64,000 nt of DNA from Streptomyces sp. NBC_00271 (GTDB lineage Bacteria > Actinomycetota > Actinomycetes > Streptomycetales > Streptomycetaceae). Shown here one piece after another: positions 16,891-26,810 of this stretch. The stretch covers positions 7,192,001 to 7,256,000 of the forward strand of contig NZ_CP108070.1 in NCBI RefSeq assembly GCF_036178845.1. The letters are read 5' to 3'. The position numbers were made by a program, and so were the translations under genes. The first letter of the stretch is position 1, and every line of letters starts with the position of its first letter. The notes under the pieces are model-generated. The model did not search any database, was not told where the DNA came from, and saw nothing but the letters and a program-made list of their open reading frames with translations.

Positions 16891-17946
16891 ATGCGCCGGG
16901 TGTCCCGAATCACAGTTGCGGGCGTTGCGACCGCTACCCTCGCCGTTGCTCTCTCCGCCTGTGGCGGAACGTCCAGCGACGCCACCAGCTCCAGCTCCAG
17001 CGGCGGCAAGACCAAGGGTCTCGCCCTCGCGTACGACGTCGGCGGCAAGGGCGACCAGTCCTTCAATGATGCCGCCACCGTGGGCATGACGAAGGCCGAC
17101 AAGGAGTTCGGCTACACCTCGCAGGCCGTCGAGCCGACCGACGGTGAGTCGGACGCCGACAAGGTGCAGCGCCTCGAGCAGCTCGCCAAGCAGGGCTTCA
17201 ACCCGGTGATCGGCGTCGGCTTCGCCTACGCGCCGGCCGTCAAGGAGGTCGCGGCGAAGTACCCGAAGATCACCTTCGGCATCATCGACGACGAGCAGGA
17301 CAAGGCGGCCAACATCGCCGACCTGGTCTTCCACGAGGAGCAGGCTTCCTACCTCGCCGGTGTCGCCGCCGCCAAGACCACCAAGTCGAACACCGTCGGC
17401 TTCATCGGCGGTGTGGACGTCCCGCTGATCCACAAGTTCGAGGCGGGCTTCAAGCAGGGCGTCGAGGACACCAAGAAGGGCGTCAAGGTCAAGTCGCAGT
17501 ACCTGACCGAGACTGCCGCCGAGGGTGGCTTCTCCAGCCCGGACAAGGGTGCGAGCGCCGCGCAGGGCCAGATCGACGCGGGCGCCGACGTCGTCTACGC
17601 CGCCGCGGGTCTGTCCGGGCAGGGCGTCATCCAGACCGCGTCCAAGGACAAGGTCTGGGCGATCGGCGTGGACTCCGACCAGTACAAGCAGGACGCGCTG
17701 GCGAAGTACAAGGACGCCATCCTGACCTCGGCCATGAAGGACGTCGCCGGGGCCGTGTACAACCTCGCGAAGTCGGTCCACGACGGCAAGCCCGAGACCG
17801 GCGTCGTCCGCGCCAGCCTCGCCACCGGCGGTGTCAGCCTCGCCGACTCGAACCCGGTGTTCAAGAACAACGCCGACCTGCAGGCCGCGCTGAAGAAGGC
17901 CGAGGCGGGCATCAAGGACGGCTCGATCACGGTCAAGACCTCCTGA
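16891..17946 (+). CDS. BMP-family nucleoside-binding lipoprotein 2
   Basis: A 351-aa paralogue of the preceding lipoprotein, with lipobox LSAC and the same BMP landmarks (YDVGGKGDQSFNDAA, GVGFAYAPAVKEVA, GIIDDEQDKAAN, AAGLSGQGVI). ATG 16891 is supported by AAAGGAG nine bases upstream. The two proteins are very similar over most of their length, clearly a tandem duplication, but differ in the linker and in regions that may face the ligand. They may bind different nucleosides and share the ABC core encoded downstream. Confidence 0.92.
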   Translation: MRRVSRITVAGVATATLAVALSACGGTSSDATSSSSSGGKTKGLALAYDVGGKGDQSFNDAATVGMTKADKEFGYTSQAVEPTDGESDADKVQRLEQLAKQGFNPVIGVGFAYAPAVKEVAAKYPKITFGIIDDEQDKAANIADLVFHEEQASYLAGVAAAKTTKSNTVGFIGGVDVPLIHKFEAGFKQGVEDTKKGVKVKSQYLTETAAEGGFSSPDKGASAAQGQIDAGADVVYAAAGLSGQGVIQTASKDKVWAIGVDSDQYKQDALAKYKDAILTSAMKDVAGAVYNLAKSVHDGKPETGVVRASLATGGVSLADSNPVFKNNADLQAALKKAEAGIKDGSITVKTS

Positions 17947-18130
17947 ACGCGCTGACTCCCGGCCAAGGTCAAGACGTCATCACCGGGCGATAACCACTCG
18001 CCATCACCGGACGTCGAAACCATGGCCAAGGCAACGCTGTAATGGAAGCGTTACGGCCACGGAACGGGGTGTGGGGAGGATGACCTTCCCGCGCCCCGTT
18101 CGCGCGGCAGAATGCTCGGACCGGACGTAG

Positions 18131-18203
18131 CCGAATCAGATCGAGAACCCGATTGAATCCGGTCGAACCAGATCGAACTCGATCGAGAATGAGATCGAAT
18201 CGG
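18131..18203. repeat. degenerate GATCGA repeat cluster
   Basis: About 73 bp contain repeated AGATCGAR, GATTGAATC and GGTCGAACC words with irregular spacing, unlike the GC-rich surroundings. It lies upstream of the ABC ATPase operator, in a 334-bp region (17947-18280) that otherwise has no gene. Confidence 0.7.
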
Positions 18204-18239
18204 GCCCGGCCAGTCCGAGCACTATTTAAAGCAGGGGCG

Positions 18240-18251
18240 CTACGCGCGTAG
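18240..18251. promoter_or_regulatory. nucleoside-regulon operator upstream of the ABC ATPase gene
   Basis: A perfect palindrome CTACGCGCGTAG, 29 bp before the proposed ATC start codon. A TATTTAAA-like AT-rich stretch just upstream (18222-18230) may be part of the promoter. Confidence 0.75.
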
Positions 18252-18280
18252 ATCGGCCCCTTTTCCAAGGAGAGTGCGCC

Positions 18281-19968
<1,688 letters not shown>

Positions 19969-19972
<4 letters not shown>

Positions 19973-21096
19973 AGAAGTTCGACAAGGAGCGCGTGCTCCT
20001 CGCGGTGGCCGGCCCGGTCATCGCGCTCGTCGCGGCGGTCGCCCTGACGTCGATCGTGCTGCTCGCCTCGGGCAAGAGCCCGTTCGAGCCGTACTCCCTG
20101 ATGCTGGAGCAGGCCACCTACTCCGACATCCAGGTCCTGATCCTCAACCAGGCGTCGATGTACTACATCGCCGCGCTGGCGGTGGCCATCGGCTTCCGGA
20201 TGAACCTGTTCAACATCGGTGTCGACGGCCAGTACCGCCTCGCCGCGATGATGACCGCGGTGGTCGGCGCGCACCTCGCGTTCCCGTCCTTCCTGCAGAT
20301 CCCCGTGCTGATGCTGGTCGCCATGCTCACCGGCGCCATGTGGGCCGGTATCGCGGGCGTCCTCAAGGTCACCCGGGGTGTCAGCGAGGTCGTCGCGACG
20401 ATCATGCTGAACGCGATCGCCACCAGCGTCATCGGCTACCTCACCCTCTCCGACAAGTTCGGTGTGCAGCTCGGCAACAACATGACCACCGGCGTCATGA
20501 AGAAGTCCGGCTGGTTCCCCGGCATCAACCTCGGCTCGGACGTCGGCGAGATCTACGGCCTCGTCTTCCTCGCGATCCTCATGGGCGTCCTGTACTGGCT
20601 CGTCCTCAACCGCACCCGCTTCGGCTTCGACCTGCGCGCCACCGGCGCCTCCGAGACCGCCGCTGCGGCCTCCGGCGTCGACGCCAAGAAGATGGTGCTC
20701 ACCGCGATGCTGATCTCCGGCGCGGTCGCGGGCCTGTCCGGTCTGCCGCTGCTGCTCGGCGACGCCCACACCTACAGCCTGACCTTCCCGACGGGACTGG
20801 GCTTCACCGCCATCACCATCGCCCTGCTCGGCCGCAACAGCCCCGTCGGCATCGCCTTCGCCTCCCTCCTGATCGCCTTCCTCGACAAGGCGTCCCCCGC
20901 TCTCGACTACGCGACCCCGGTGGCGTACGAGAAGGAGATCGCCACGATCATGCAGGGCCTGATCGTCTTCGCGGTCGTCATCTCCTACGAGGCCGTACGC
21001 GTCTGGGGCCTGCGCCGCCAGCAGAAGCAGGTCGGTGAGGAACTGGCCGCGGCCGCCGCCAACAACAACTCCCCGAAGGAGGTGGCTGCCCGATGA
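19969..21096 (+). CDS. nucleoside ABC transporter permease 1
   Basis: A 375-aa integral membrane protein of the BPD_transp_2 family (YufP/NupB type) with about nine hydrophobic segments. Characteristic stretches are GFRMNLFNIGVDGQY, VSEVVATIMLNAIA and the coupling region TGASETAAAASGVD. The ATG overlaps the ATPase stop codon. Together with the next gene it forms the heterodimeric membrane channel for nucleosides delivered by the BMP lipoproteins. Confidence 0.93.
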
Positions 21097-22355
21097 GCAC
21101 CGCGACCGTCGCCAAGCCGCAGGCGCAGCAGCCCGGCAAGGGCAGCCGCCGATTCTCGCTCCCCGTACTCCTGCTGATCATCGCGGGCGTACTGATCCTG
21201 ACCTCGGTCGTCCGCCTGATCACCGGTGCGGACGGCATCACCTCGACCGGACAGATGTCCACGGCGCTGCGCCTCGCGGTGCCGATCGGACTCGCGGGCC
21301 TCGGCGGTCTGTGGGCCGAGCGCGCGGGCGTCGTCAACATCGGCCTCGAGGGCATGATGATCCTCGGCACCTGGTTCGGCGCCTGGGCCGGCTACCAGTG
21401 GGGCCCGTGGACCGGTGTCGCCTTCGGCATCATCGGCGGCTGCCTCGGCGGCGTCCTGCACGCCATCGCCACGGTGACCTTCAACGTCAACCACATCGTC
21501 TCCGGTGTGGCCGTCAACATCCTGGCGCTCGGCACCACCCGCTATCTGTCGAAGTTCACCTTCGAGGGCGTCCCGCAGGGCTCCTCCAAGCAGTCGCCCC
21601 CGGTCGACTCGCTCGGCACGTTCTCCATCCCAGGGCTCTCCAGCGGTCTGGACACGCTCAACCACAAGGGCTGGTTCCTGATCTCGGACATCGCCGGTCT
21701 GCTCGCGGGTCTGATCACCGACCTGTCGCCGCTCACCGTCGTCGCGGTCGCCCTCGTACCGATCACCTGGTGGGTGCTGTGGCGCACGGCCTTCGGCCTG
21801 CGGCTGCGCTCCTGCGGTGAGAACCCGGTGGCCGCCGAGTCCCTCGGCGTCAACGTCTACAAGTACAAGTACATCGCCGTGATCATCTCGGGCGGCTTCG
21901 CCGGCCTCGGCGGTGCCTTCCTGTCGATCGTGGCGTCCAACGTGTATCTGGACGGCCAGACGGCCGGCCGCGGTTACATCGGTCTCGCCGCGATGATCTT
22001 CGGCAACTGGATGCCGGGCGGCCTGGCCCTCGGCGCGGGCCTGTTCGGCTACACCGACAGCCTCAACCTGCGCGGCGGCGGTACGAACGTCCACGCGCTG
22101 ATCCTGCTGCTGGCGATCCTGCTGGTCTTCGGCGCGGCCTACCTGGTGTGGAAGAAGCGGTACACCCCCGCCGTCATCACCGCCCTGATCTCGGCGCTGA
22201 TGTTCGTCTGGTACACCTCCACCAACGAGGTGCCCAAGCAGGTCGTGACCGCGACCCCGTACATCGTGACCCTGCTCGTTCTCTCGCTGTCCGCACAGCA
22301 CCTGCGGATGCCGAAGGCGGACGGCATGCCGTACCGGAGAGGACAGGGCAAGTGA
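21093..22355 (+). CDS. nucleoside ABC transporter permease 2
   Basis: A 420-aa membrane protein of the same permease family (YufQ/NupC type). Seen are ERAGVVNIGLEGMMILG and FNVNHIVSGVAVNILALG, plus the coupling-loop region SCGENPVAAESLGVNV. The long C-terminal part after VWKKRYTPA adds further hydrophobic segments. It starts inside the previous gene (ATGA overlap) and overlaps the cytidine deaminase start, so import and catabolism are translationally coupled. Confidence 0.93.
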   Translation: MSTATVAKPQAQQPGKGSRRFSLPVLLLIIAGVLILTSVVRLITGADGITSTGQMSTALRLAVPIGLAGLGGLWAERAGVVNIGLEGMMILGTWFGAWAGYQWGPWTGVAFGIIGGCLGGVLHAIATVTFNVNHIVSGVAVNILALGTTRYLSKFTFEGVPQGSSKQSPPVDSLGTFSIPGLSSGLDTLNHKGWFLISDIAGLLAGLITDLSPLTVVAVALVPITWWVLWRTAFGLRLRSCGENPVAAESLGVNVYKYKYIAVIISGGFAGLGGAFLSIVASNVYLDGQTAGRGYIGLAAMIFGNWMPGGLALGAGLFGYTDSLNLRGGGTNVHALILLLAILLVFGAAYLVWKKRYTPAVITALISALMFVWYTSTNEVPKQVVTATPYIVTLLVLSLSAQHLRMPKADGMPYRRGQGK

Positions 22356-22765
22356 CGTCCGCCGACGCCGGGTCCACGGCCGTCGACTGGGAGGCTCTGC
22401 GGGAGCACGCGCGGGACGCCATGTCCCGGGCGTACGCCCCCTACTCGGGCTTCCCGGTCGGTGTCGCGGCGCTCGTCGACGACGGCCGGACCGTCACCGG
22501 CTGCAACGTCGAGAACGCCTCGTACGGGCTCGGCCTGTGCGCCGAGTGCGGTCTGGTCTCCCAGCTGCTGAACACCGGTGGCGGTCGGCTGACGCACTTC
22601 ACCTGCGTCGACGGACAGGGCGAGATCCTCGTCCCGTGCGGACGCTGCCGCCAGCTGCTGTACGAGTTCGGTGGGGCCGATCTGCTCCTGGAGACCCCGG
22701 CCGGAATCCTGCCGCTCTCCGAGATGCTGCCGCAGGCCTTCGGGCCGGAGAATCTCATCAAGTAA
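22352..22765 (+). CDS. cdd: cytidine deaminase
   Basis: A 137-aa enzyme converting cytidine and deoxycytidine to uridine and deoxyuridine. The zinc site is seen as CAECG (Cys-Ala-Glu) and PCGRC. Substrate-binding VENASYG and the N-terminal AYAPYSGFPVG are also present. The Cys variant of the first zinc ligand is typical of small tetrameric bacterial enzymes. GTG 22352 overlaps the stop of the permease gene. The gene fits the salvage role of the operon. Confidence 0.95.
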   Translation: MTSADAGSTAVDWEALREHARDAMSRAYAPYSGFPVGVAALVDDGRTVTGCNVENASYGLGLCAECGLVSQLLNTGGGRLTHFTCVDGQGEILVPCGRCRQLLYEFGGADLLLETPAGILPLSEMLPQAFGPENLIK

Positions 22766-22772
22766 CGCCTGC

Positions 22773-22822
22773 GCGGCCCCTCCCGACGACCGGACGATGA
22801 ACGACCGATCGGGAGGGGCCGC
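22773..22822 (+). terminator. hairpin between cdd and deoA
   Basis: A perfect 14-bp stem (22773-22786 with 22809-22822), loop 22 nt, followed by GGATTTTC. As deoA starts 30 bp later on the same strand, it may be an attenuator or mRNA-stabilising end that lowers deoA expression relative to the transporter. Confidence 0.7.
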
Positions 22823-22852
22823 GGATTTTCGGAAGTCTTCGGAAGGAAAGCC

Positions 22853-24136
22853 ATGGCCATGGACGCCGTCTCCGTCATCCGCACCAAGCGGGACCGCGCC
22901 GAGCTCAGCGACGCGCAGATCGACTGGGTCATCGACGCGTACACCCGCGGCGAGGTCGCCGACTACCAGATGGCCGCCCTCAACATGGCGATCCTGCTCA
23001 ACGGCATGAACCGGCGCGAGATCGCCCGCTGGACCGCCGCGATGATCGCCTCCGGCGAGCGCATGGAGTTCTCCTCCCTCTCCCGCCCGACCGCCGACAA
23101 GCACTCCACGGGCGGCGTCGGCGACAAGATCACCCTTCCGCTGGCGCCGTTGGTCGCCGCCTGCGGCGCGGCGGTCCCGCAGCTGTCCGGACGCGGCCTC
23201 GGCCACACCGGCGGCACGCTGGACAAGCTGGAGTCGATCCCGGGCTGGCGCGCCCTGCTGTCGAACGAGGAGATGCTGAACGTCCTCGACACGACCGGTG
23301 CGGTCATCTGCGCGGCGGGCGACGGACTGGCCCCGGCGGACAAGAAGCTCTACGCGCTGCGCGACGTCACCGGCACGGTCGAGGCGATCCCCCTCATCGC
23401 CTCCTCCATCATGTCGAAGAAGATCGCGGAGGGCACGGGCTCGCTGGTCCTGGACGTGAAGGTCGGCACCGGCGCCTTCATGAAGACCATCGAGGACGCC
23501 CGCGAACTCGCCTCCACGATGGTCGGGTTGGGCACCGACCACGGCGTGAAGACGGTCGCGCTCCTCACGGACATGTCGACCCCGCTGGGCCTGACGGCGG
23601 GCAACGCGCTCGAAGTACGGGAGTCGGTGGAGGTCCTGGCGGGCGGCGGTCCGGCCGACGTCGTCGAGCTCACCATCGCCCTGGCGCGCGAGATGCTGGA
23701 CTCGGCGGGCATCAAGGACGCCGATCCGGCGAAGGCCCTCGCGGACGGCTCCGCGATGGACGTCTGGCGCCGCATGATCGCCGCGCAGGGCGGTGACCCG
23801 GACGCCGCGCTGCCCACCTCCCGCGAGCAGCACGTGGTGACGGCCCCGTCCTCCGGCGTCCTGACCCGTCTGGACGCCTACGACATCGGCATCGCCGCCT
23901 GGCGCCTGGGCGCGGGCCGCGCCCGCAAGGAGGACCCGGTGCAGGCCGCCGCGGGCGTCGAGCTGCACGCCAAGCCCGGCGACACCGTCACCGCGGGCCA
24001 GCCCCTGCTGACCCTCCACACCGACACCCCCGAGCGCTTCGAGTACGCCCTGGAGTCGGTCGAGGGTTCCTACGACATCGCGGCCGCGGGCACGGACTTC
24101 AAGGCCGCGCCGGTCGTGCTGGAACGTATCGCCTGA
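22853..24136 (+). CDS. deoA: thymidine (pyrimidine-nucleoside) phosphorylase
   Basis: A 427-aa enzyme that splits thymidine, deoxyuridine or uridine with phosphate to give base and (deoxy)ribose-1-phosphate. The phosphorylase signature is clear: KHSTGGVGDK, then SGRGLGHTGGTLDKLE. The phosphate and pyrimidine-site segments DGLAPADKKLYALRDVTGTV and SIMSKKIAEG follow, and the PYNP C-terminal domain ends the protein. AGGAAAG precedes the ATG at 22853; a second ATG lies two codons in. The product feeds DeoC, encoded elsewhere in the window. Confidence 0.95.
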   Translation: MAMDAVSVIRTKRDRAELSDAQIDWVIDAYTRGEVADYQMAALNMAILLNGMNRREIARWTAAMIASGERMEFSSLSRPTADKHSTGGVGDKITLPLAPLVAACGAAVPQLSGRGLGHTGGTLDKLESIPGWRALLSNEEMLNVLDTTGAVICAAGDGLAPADKKLYALRDVTGTVEAIPLIASSIMSKKIAEGTGSLVLDVKVGTGAFMKTIEDARELASTMVGLGTDHGVKTVALLTDMSTPLGLTAGNALEVRESVEVLAGGGPADVVELTIALAREMLDSAGIKDADPAKALADGSAMDVWRRMIAAQGGDPDAALPTSREQHVVTAPSSGVLTRLDAYDIGIAAWRLGAGRARKEDPVQAAAGVELHAKPGDTVTAGQPLLTLHTDTPERFEYALESVEGSYDIAAAGTDFKAAPVVLERIA

Positions 24137-24185
24137 CTCCGTACGGCAGTTGCCCCGTCCGGCAGCTGATTCCGTACGGCGGTGG

Positions 24186-24215
24186 AGGGGCCGACGCGTC
24201 TGCGCCGGCCCCTTT
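24186..24215. terminator. bidirectional hairpin terminator between deoA and the AEC transporter gene
   Basis: Stem 24186-24193 with 24206-24213, followed by TTT on the plus strand. It lies between two convergent genes, 50 bp after deoA and 10 bp before the stop of the minus-strand gene. Confidence 0.7.
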
Positions 24216-24224
24216 CGCGTGCCG

Positions 24225-25145
24225 TCAGCCGAGTACGGCCGCGATCACCACCAGCACCGGCACCGACAGGATCGTCGACAGCAGGATCGACTCCCGGGCC
24301 AGCGTCTCGCCGACCCGGTAACGCGAGGCGTAGGTGAAGAGGTTCTGGGCGGCGGGCAGCGCCGAGGTGACCACGACGTCGAGCAGCGGCGCGCCGTGCA
24401 GCCCGAACAGGCCCACGGCCAGGGCCCAGGCGGCCAGCGGCTGGCCCACCGACTTCAGGACGACGGACAGCAGCACCGGGTACCGGTCCGCGCCCCGGCC
24501 GGGCAGCGTGCTGCCGCACAGCGAGATGCCGAACGCCAGCAGGACCGCGGGCACCGACATGTTGCCGATCAGTGTGAGCGGGTCCATGACCGGTCCCGGC
24601 AGCGTCAGACCGGTCGCCGACACCGCGACCCCGCTCAGCGAGCCGACCGCGATGGGATTGCGCAGGGGAGTGATCAGCCGCTGCCACAGAGAGCCCTTCT
24701 CGCCGTCCCCCGACAGGTCGAGGACGGTGAGTGCGATGGGCGTGACCATGATCTGCTGGAAGAGCAGTACGGGCGCGACGAGCGAGGCGTCCCCCAGCAC
24801 GTACACCGCGATCGGGATGCCGAGGTTGCCCGAGTTGACGTAGCTGGAGCAGAGCGCGCCGATCGTCGTCCGGCCCACGCCCCAGCCGCGTACGACCCCG
24901 ATCGCGACGAAGACGCCGGCCGCCGCGGCCGTGCTCATCGCCGTCACCAGGAGCCGGCTGGAGAAGATCACCGACAGGTCGGCCCGGGCGAGCGTGGTGA
25001 ACAGCAGCGCGGGGGAGGCCACGTGGAAGGCGAGCTTCGTCAGCACCTCCCGCCCGTTCTCCCCGAGATAGCCGCGGCGTCCGATGACGTAACCGACCCC
25101 GATGACGACGGCGATGACCGCGAAGCCCGTCAGCACGCCTTGCAC
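24225..25145 (-). CDS. AEC-family (auxin efflux carrier-like) transporter
   Basis: A 306-aa membrane protein with about ten hydrophobic segments. Family landmarks: GYVIGRRGYLG after the first segment, LAFHVASPALLF, and the central SSYVNSGNLGIPIAVYVLGD motif. Members export small organic acids or amino-acid derivatives driven by the proton gradient; the substrate here is unknown. GTG 25145 is preceded by AAGGAGG. It is convergent with deoA and not part of that operon. Confidence 0.9.
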   Translation of the reverse strand: MQGVLTGFAVIAVVIGVGYVIGRRGYLGENGREVLTKLAFHVASPALLFTTLARADLSVIFSSRLLVTAMSTAAAAGVFVAIGVVRGWGVGRTTIGALCSSYVNSGNLGIPIAVYVLGDASLVAPVLLFQQIMVTPIALTVLDLSGDGEKGSLWQRLITPLRNPIAVGSLSGVAVSATGLTLPGPVMDPLTLIGNMSVPAVLLAFGISLCGSTLPGRGADRYPVLLSVVLKSVGQPLAAWALAVGLFGLHGAPLLDVVVTSALPAAQNLFTYASRYRVGETLARESILLSTILSVPVLVVIAAVLG

Positions 25146-25290
25146 GGTGCCTCCTTCGCGTGGAGGAGGCCGTCGGGTATCACGGAAGGCGCTGATTCAT
25201 GGGGCATACACCCAACCCTCTGGGGCGGGAGGGGCGCAGGTCAATGTGATCCTTTGCGGGCGCGCGGCTCGAACCGGTCGGTTCTCCGCG

Positions 25291-25677
25291 ATGAGTTCCG
25301 TGCCCCCGGCCGGTCTACTGACCGTGGACGCCACGACACCCGCCGTACTCGTGCTGCCCGGCCCCGTCACTCGTGACCAGGTGCCGGGGCTCTGTGACGA
25401 CGTGCGCGCGCGGCTGGCGGCGAGCGGTGCCGGGGTGGTGGTCTGCGATGTCGGGGGCCTCGGTCCACCCGGCCTGGCCACCGTCGACGCCCTGGCCAGG
25501 ATGCAGCTCGCCGCCCGCCGGGCTGGGGGCCGTGTCCGTCTGCGCGCCCCGGACCCGTCCCTCCTCCTGCTTCTCGATCTAGTCGGACTTTGCTTCGAGG
25601 TGGAGGGGGAGGCCGAAGAGCGGGAACCAGCGCTTGGTGTCCAGGAAGCAGTGGAACCCGGTGATGCGACCGTCTGA
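25291..25677 (+). CDS. STAS-domain protein (anti-sigma-factor antagonist-like)
   Basis: A 128-aa protein with a STAS-like fold: AVLVLPGPVTRDQV, then VVVCDVGGLGPPGLATVDALARMQ, then GGRVRLRAPDPSLLLLLDLVGL. In anti-sigma antagonists a Ser or Thr in the DxxxLxxxG(L/S)T region is phosphorylated; here it is replaced by Gly-Pro, so control by that switch is doubtful. ATG 25291 is used; GTG 25324 is possible. The last 33 codons run antisense across the C-terminal codons of the sigma-factor gene and read as Glu-rich (EVEGEAEEREPALG). Confidence 0.7.
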   Translation: MSSVPPAGLLTVDATTPAVLVLPGPVTRDQVPGLCDDVRARLAASGAGVVVCDVGGLGPPGLATVDALARMQLAARRAGGRVRLRAPDPSLLLLLDLVGLCFEVEGEAEEREPALGVQEAVEPGDATV

Positions 25678-26568
25678 GATCTCCAGGGCCTGGATCGCCC
25701 AGGCACTGAAGCCGCCCTCCTCCGGATCCGGCTTGTAGTGCGCGAATCCCGGCAGACCGTTGACCGCGACCGGCAGCAGGCGCGAACCCGCGCAGGAGGC
25801 ACCGAGGGTCGTCATGAAACCGGTGATGTCGCCGGTGCCGCGCAGCCACAGGTCGAACGGCGGCATCGTCATGATCGCGTCCTCGTGGAGCAACGCGGTC
25901 AGCGCCGTCATGTCGTACCCCTCGAACGCGGCGACATAGCGCTCGAGCAGCTTCTGCTGCTCCTCGTCGAGCGGGTCGGAGACGGCGGCCTCGGCGCCGT
26001 CGCTCTCCGCGAGGGTCGCGCGGGCCCGCTGCAACGCGCTGTTGACCGAGGCGACCGTCGTCCCGAGCAGCTCGGCGACCTCCGACGCCTTCCAGGCCAG
26101 GACCTCGCGCAGGATGAGCACGGCGCGCTGCTTGGGCGGCAGTTGCTGCAGGGCGGCCATGAAGGCGAGACGCACCGACTCCTTGGCCACCGCGGCCTCG
26201 GCCGGGTCACTGACCGTGGGCAGCACGCGCGCGTCGGGCACCGGCTCCAGCCAGGTGTTGTCCGGGCGCGGGGTGAGCGCCGCCTGGGCCAGGGGTGAGG
26301 GACCGCTCAGATCCATCGGACGCGCCCTTCGGTTGCCCGCGTTCAGCATGTCGAGGCAGACGTTGGTGGCGATCCGGTACAGCCAGGACCGCATCGACGA
26401 ACGGCCCTCGAACTTGTCGTAGCTCCGCCAGGCGCGGACCATCGTGTCCTGCACCGCGTCCTCCGCCTCGAAGGAGGAGCCGAGCATCCGATAGCAGTAC
26501 CCGGTCAGCTCGACCCGGTGCTTCTCCAGCCGCACGTCCAGATCTGTCGTCGCCGTACCGTCGCTCAT
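25579..26568 (-). CDS. ECF sigma factor with C-terminal SnoaL-like domain
   Basis: A 329-aa group IV sigma factor. Region 2 contains GSSFEAEDAVQDTMVRAWRS and SWLYRIATNVCLDML. Region 4 contains LPPKQRAVLILREVLAWKASEVAELL and VASVNSALQRARATL. From about residue 210 a SnoaL/NTF2-like domain follows (DEEQQKLLERYVAAFEGYD, MPPFDLWLRG), as in sigma factors that regulate themselves through this tail instead of a separate anti-sigma factor. ATG 26568 is preferred to upstream options because family similarity begins there. The 3' end overlaps the STAS gene on the other strand by about 100 bp. Confidence 0.88.
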   Translation of the reverse strand: MSDGTATTDLDVRLEKHRVELTGYCYRMLGSSFEAEDAVQDTMVRAWRSYDKFEGRSSMRSWLYRIATNVCLDMLNAGNRRARPMDLSGPSPLAQAALTPRPDNTWLEPVPDARVLPTVSDPAEAAVAKESVRLAFMAALQQLPPKQRAVLILREVLAWKASEVAELLGTTVASVNSALQRARATLAESDGAEAAVSDPLDEEQQKLLERYVAAFEGYDMTALTALLHEDAIMTMPPFDLWLRGTGDITGFMTTLGASCAGSRLLPVAVNGLPGFAHYKPDPEEGGFSAWAIQALEISDGRITGFHCFLDTKRWFPLFGLPLHLEAKSD

Positions 26569-26810
26569 AGCCAACCCACCCCTGTGGCCGTTCCCGTCGC
26601 ACCGTCGCGTCGTTGCGCCGGCACTTCGGAAGCTACCGCAGCCCACTGACAATGGCCCCCGGAGTGGGAAAAAGCGGAGCTCAGACCAATTGCTTCACGG
26701 ACATGAGCAATTGCCGCTGCACACCGCCCGCTTCACTCCCGGCTGCTCGAAGGAGTTCAGGGCGTCCAGAGAACGGACCCCCAGGGGGAACGTAGGAGTG
26801 TCAGGGACGC

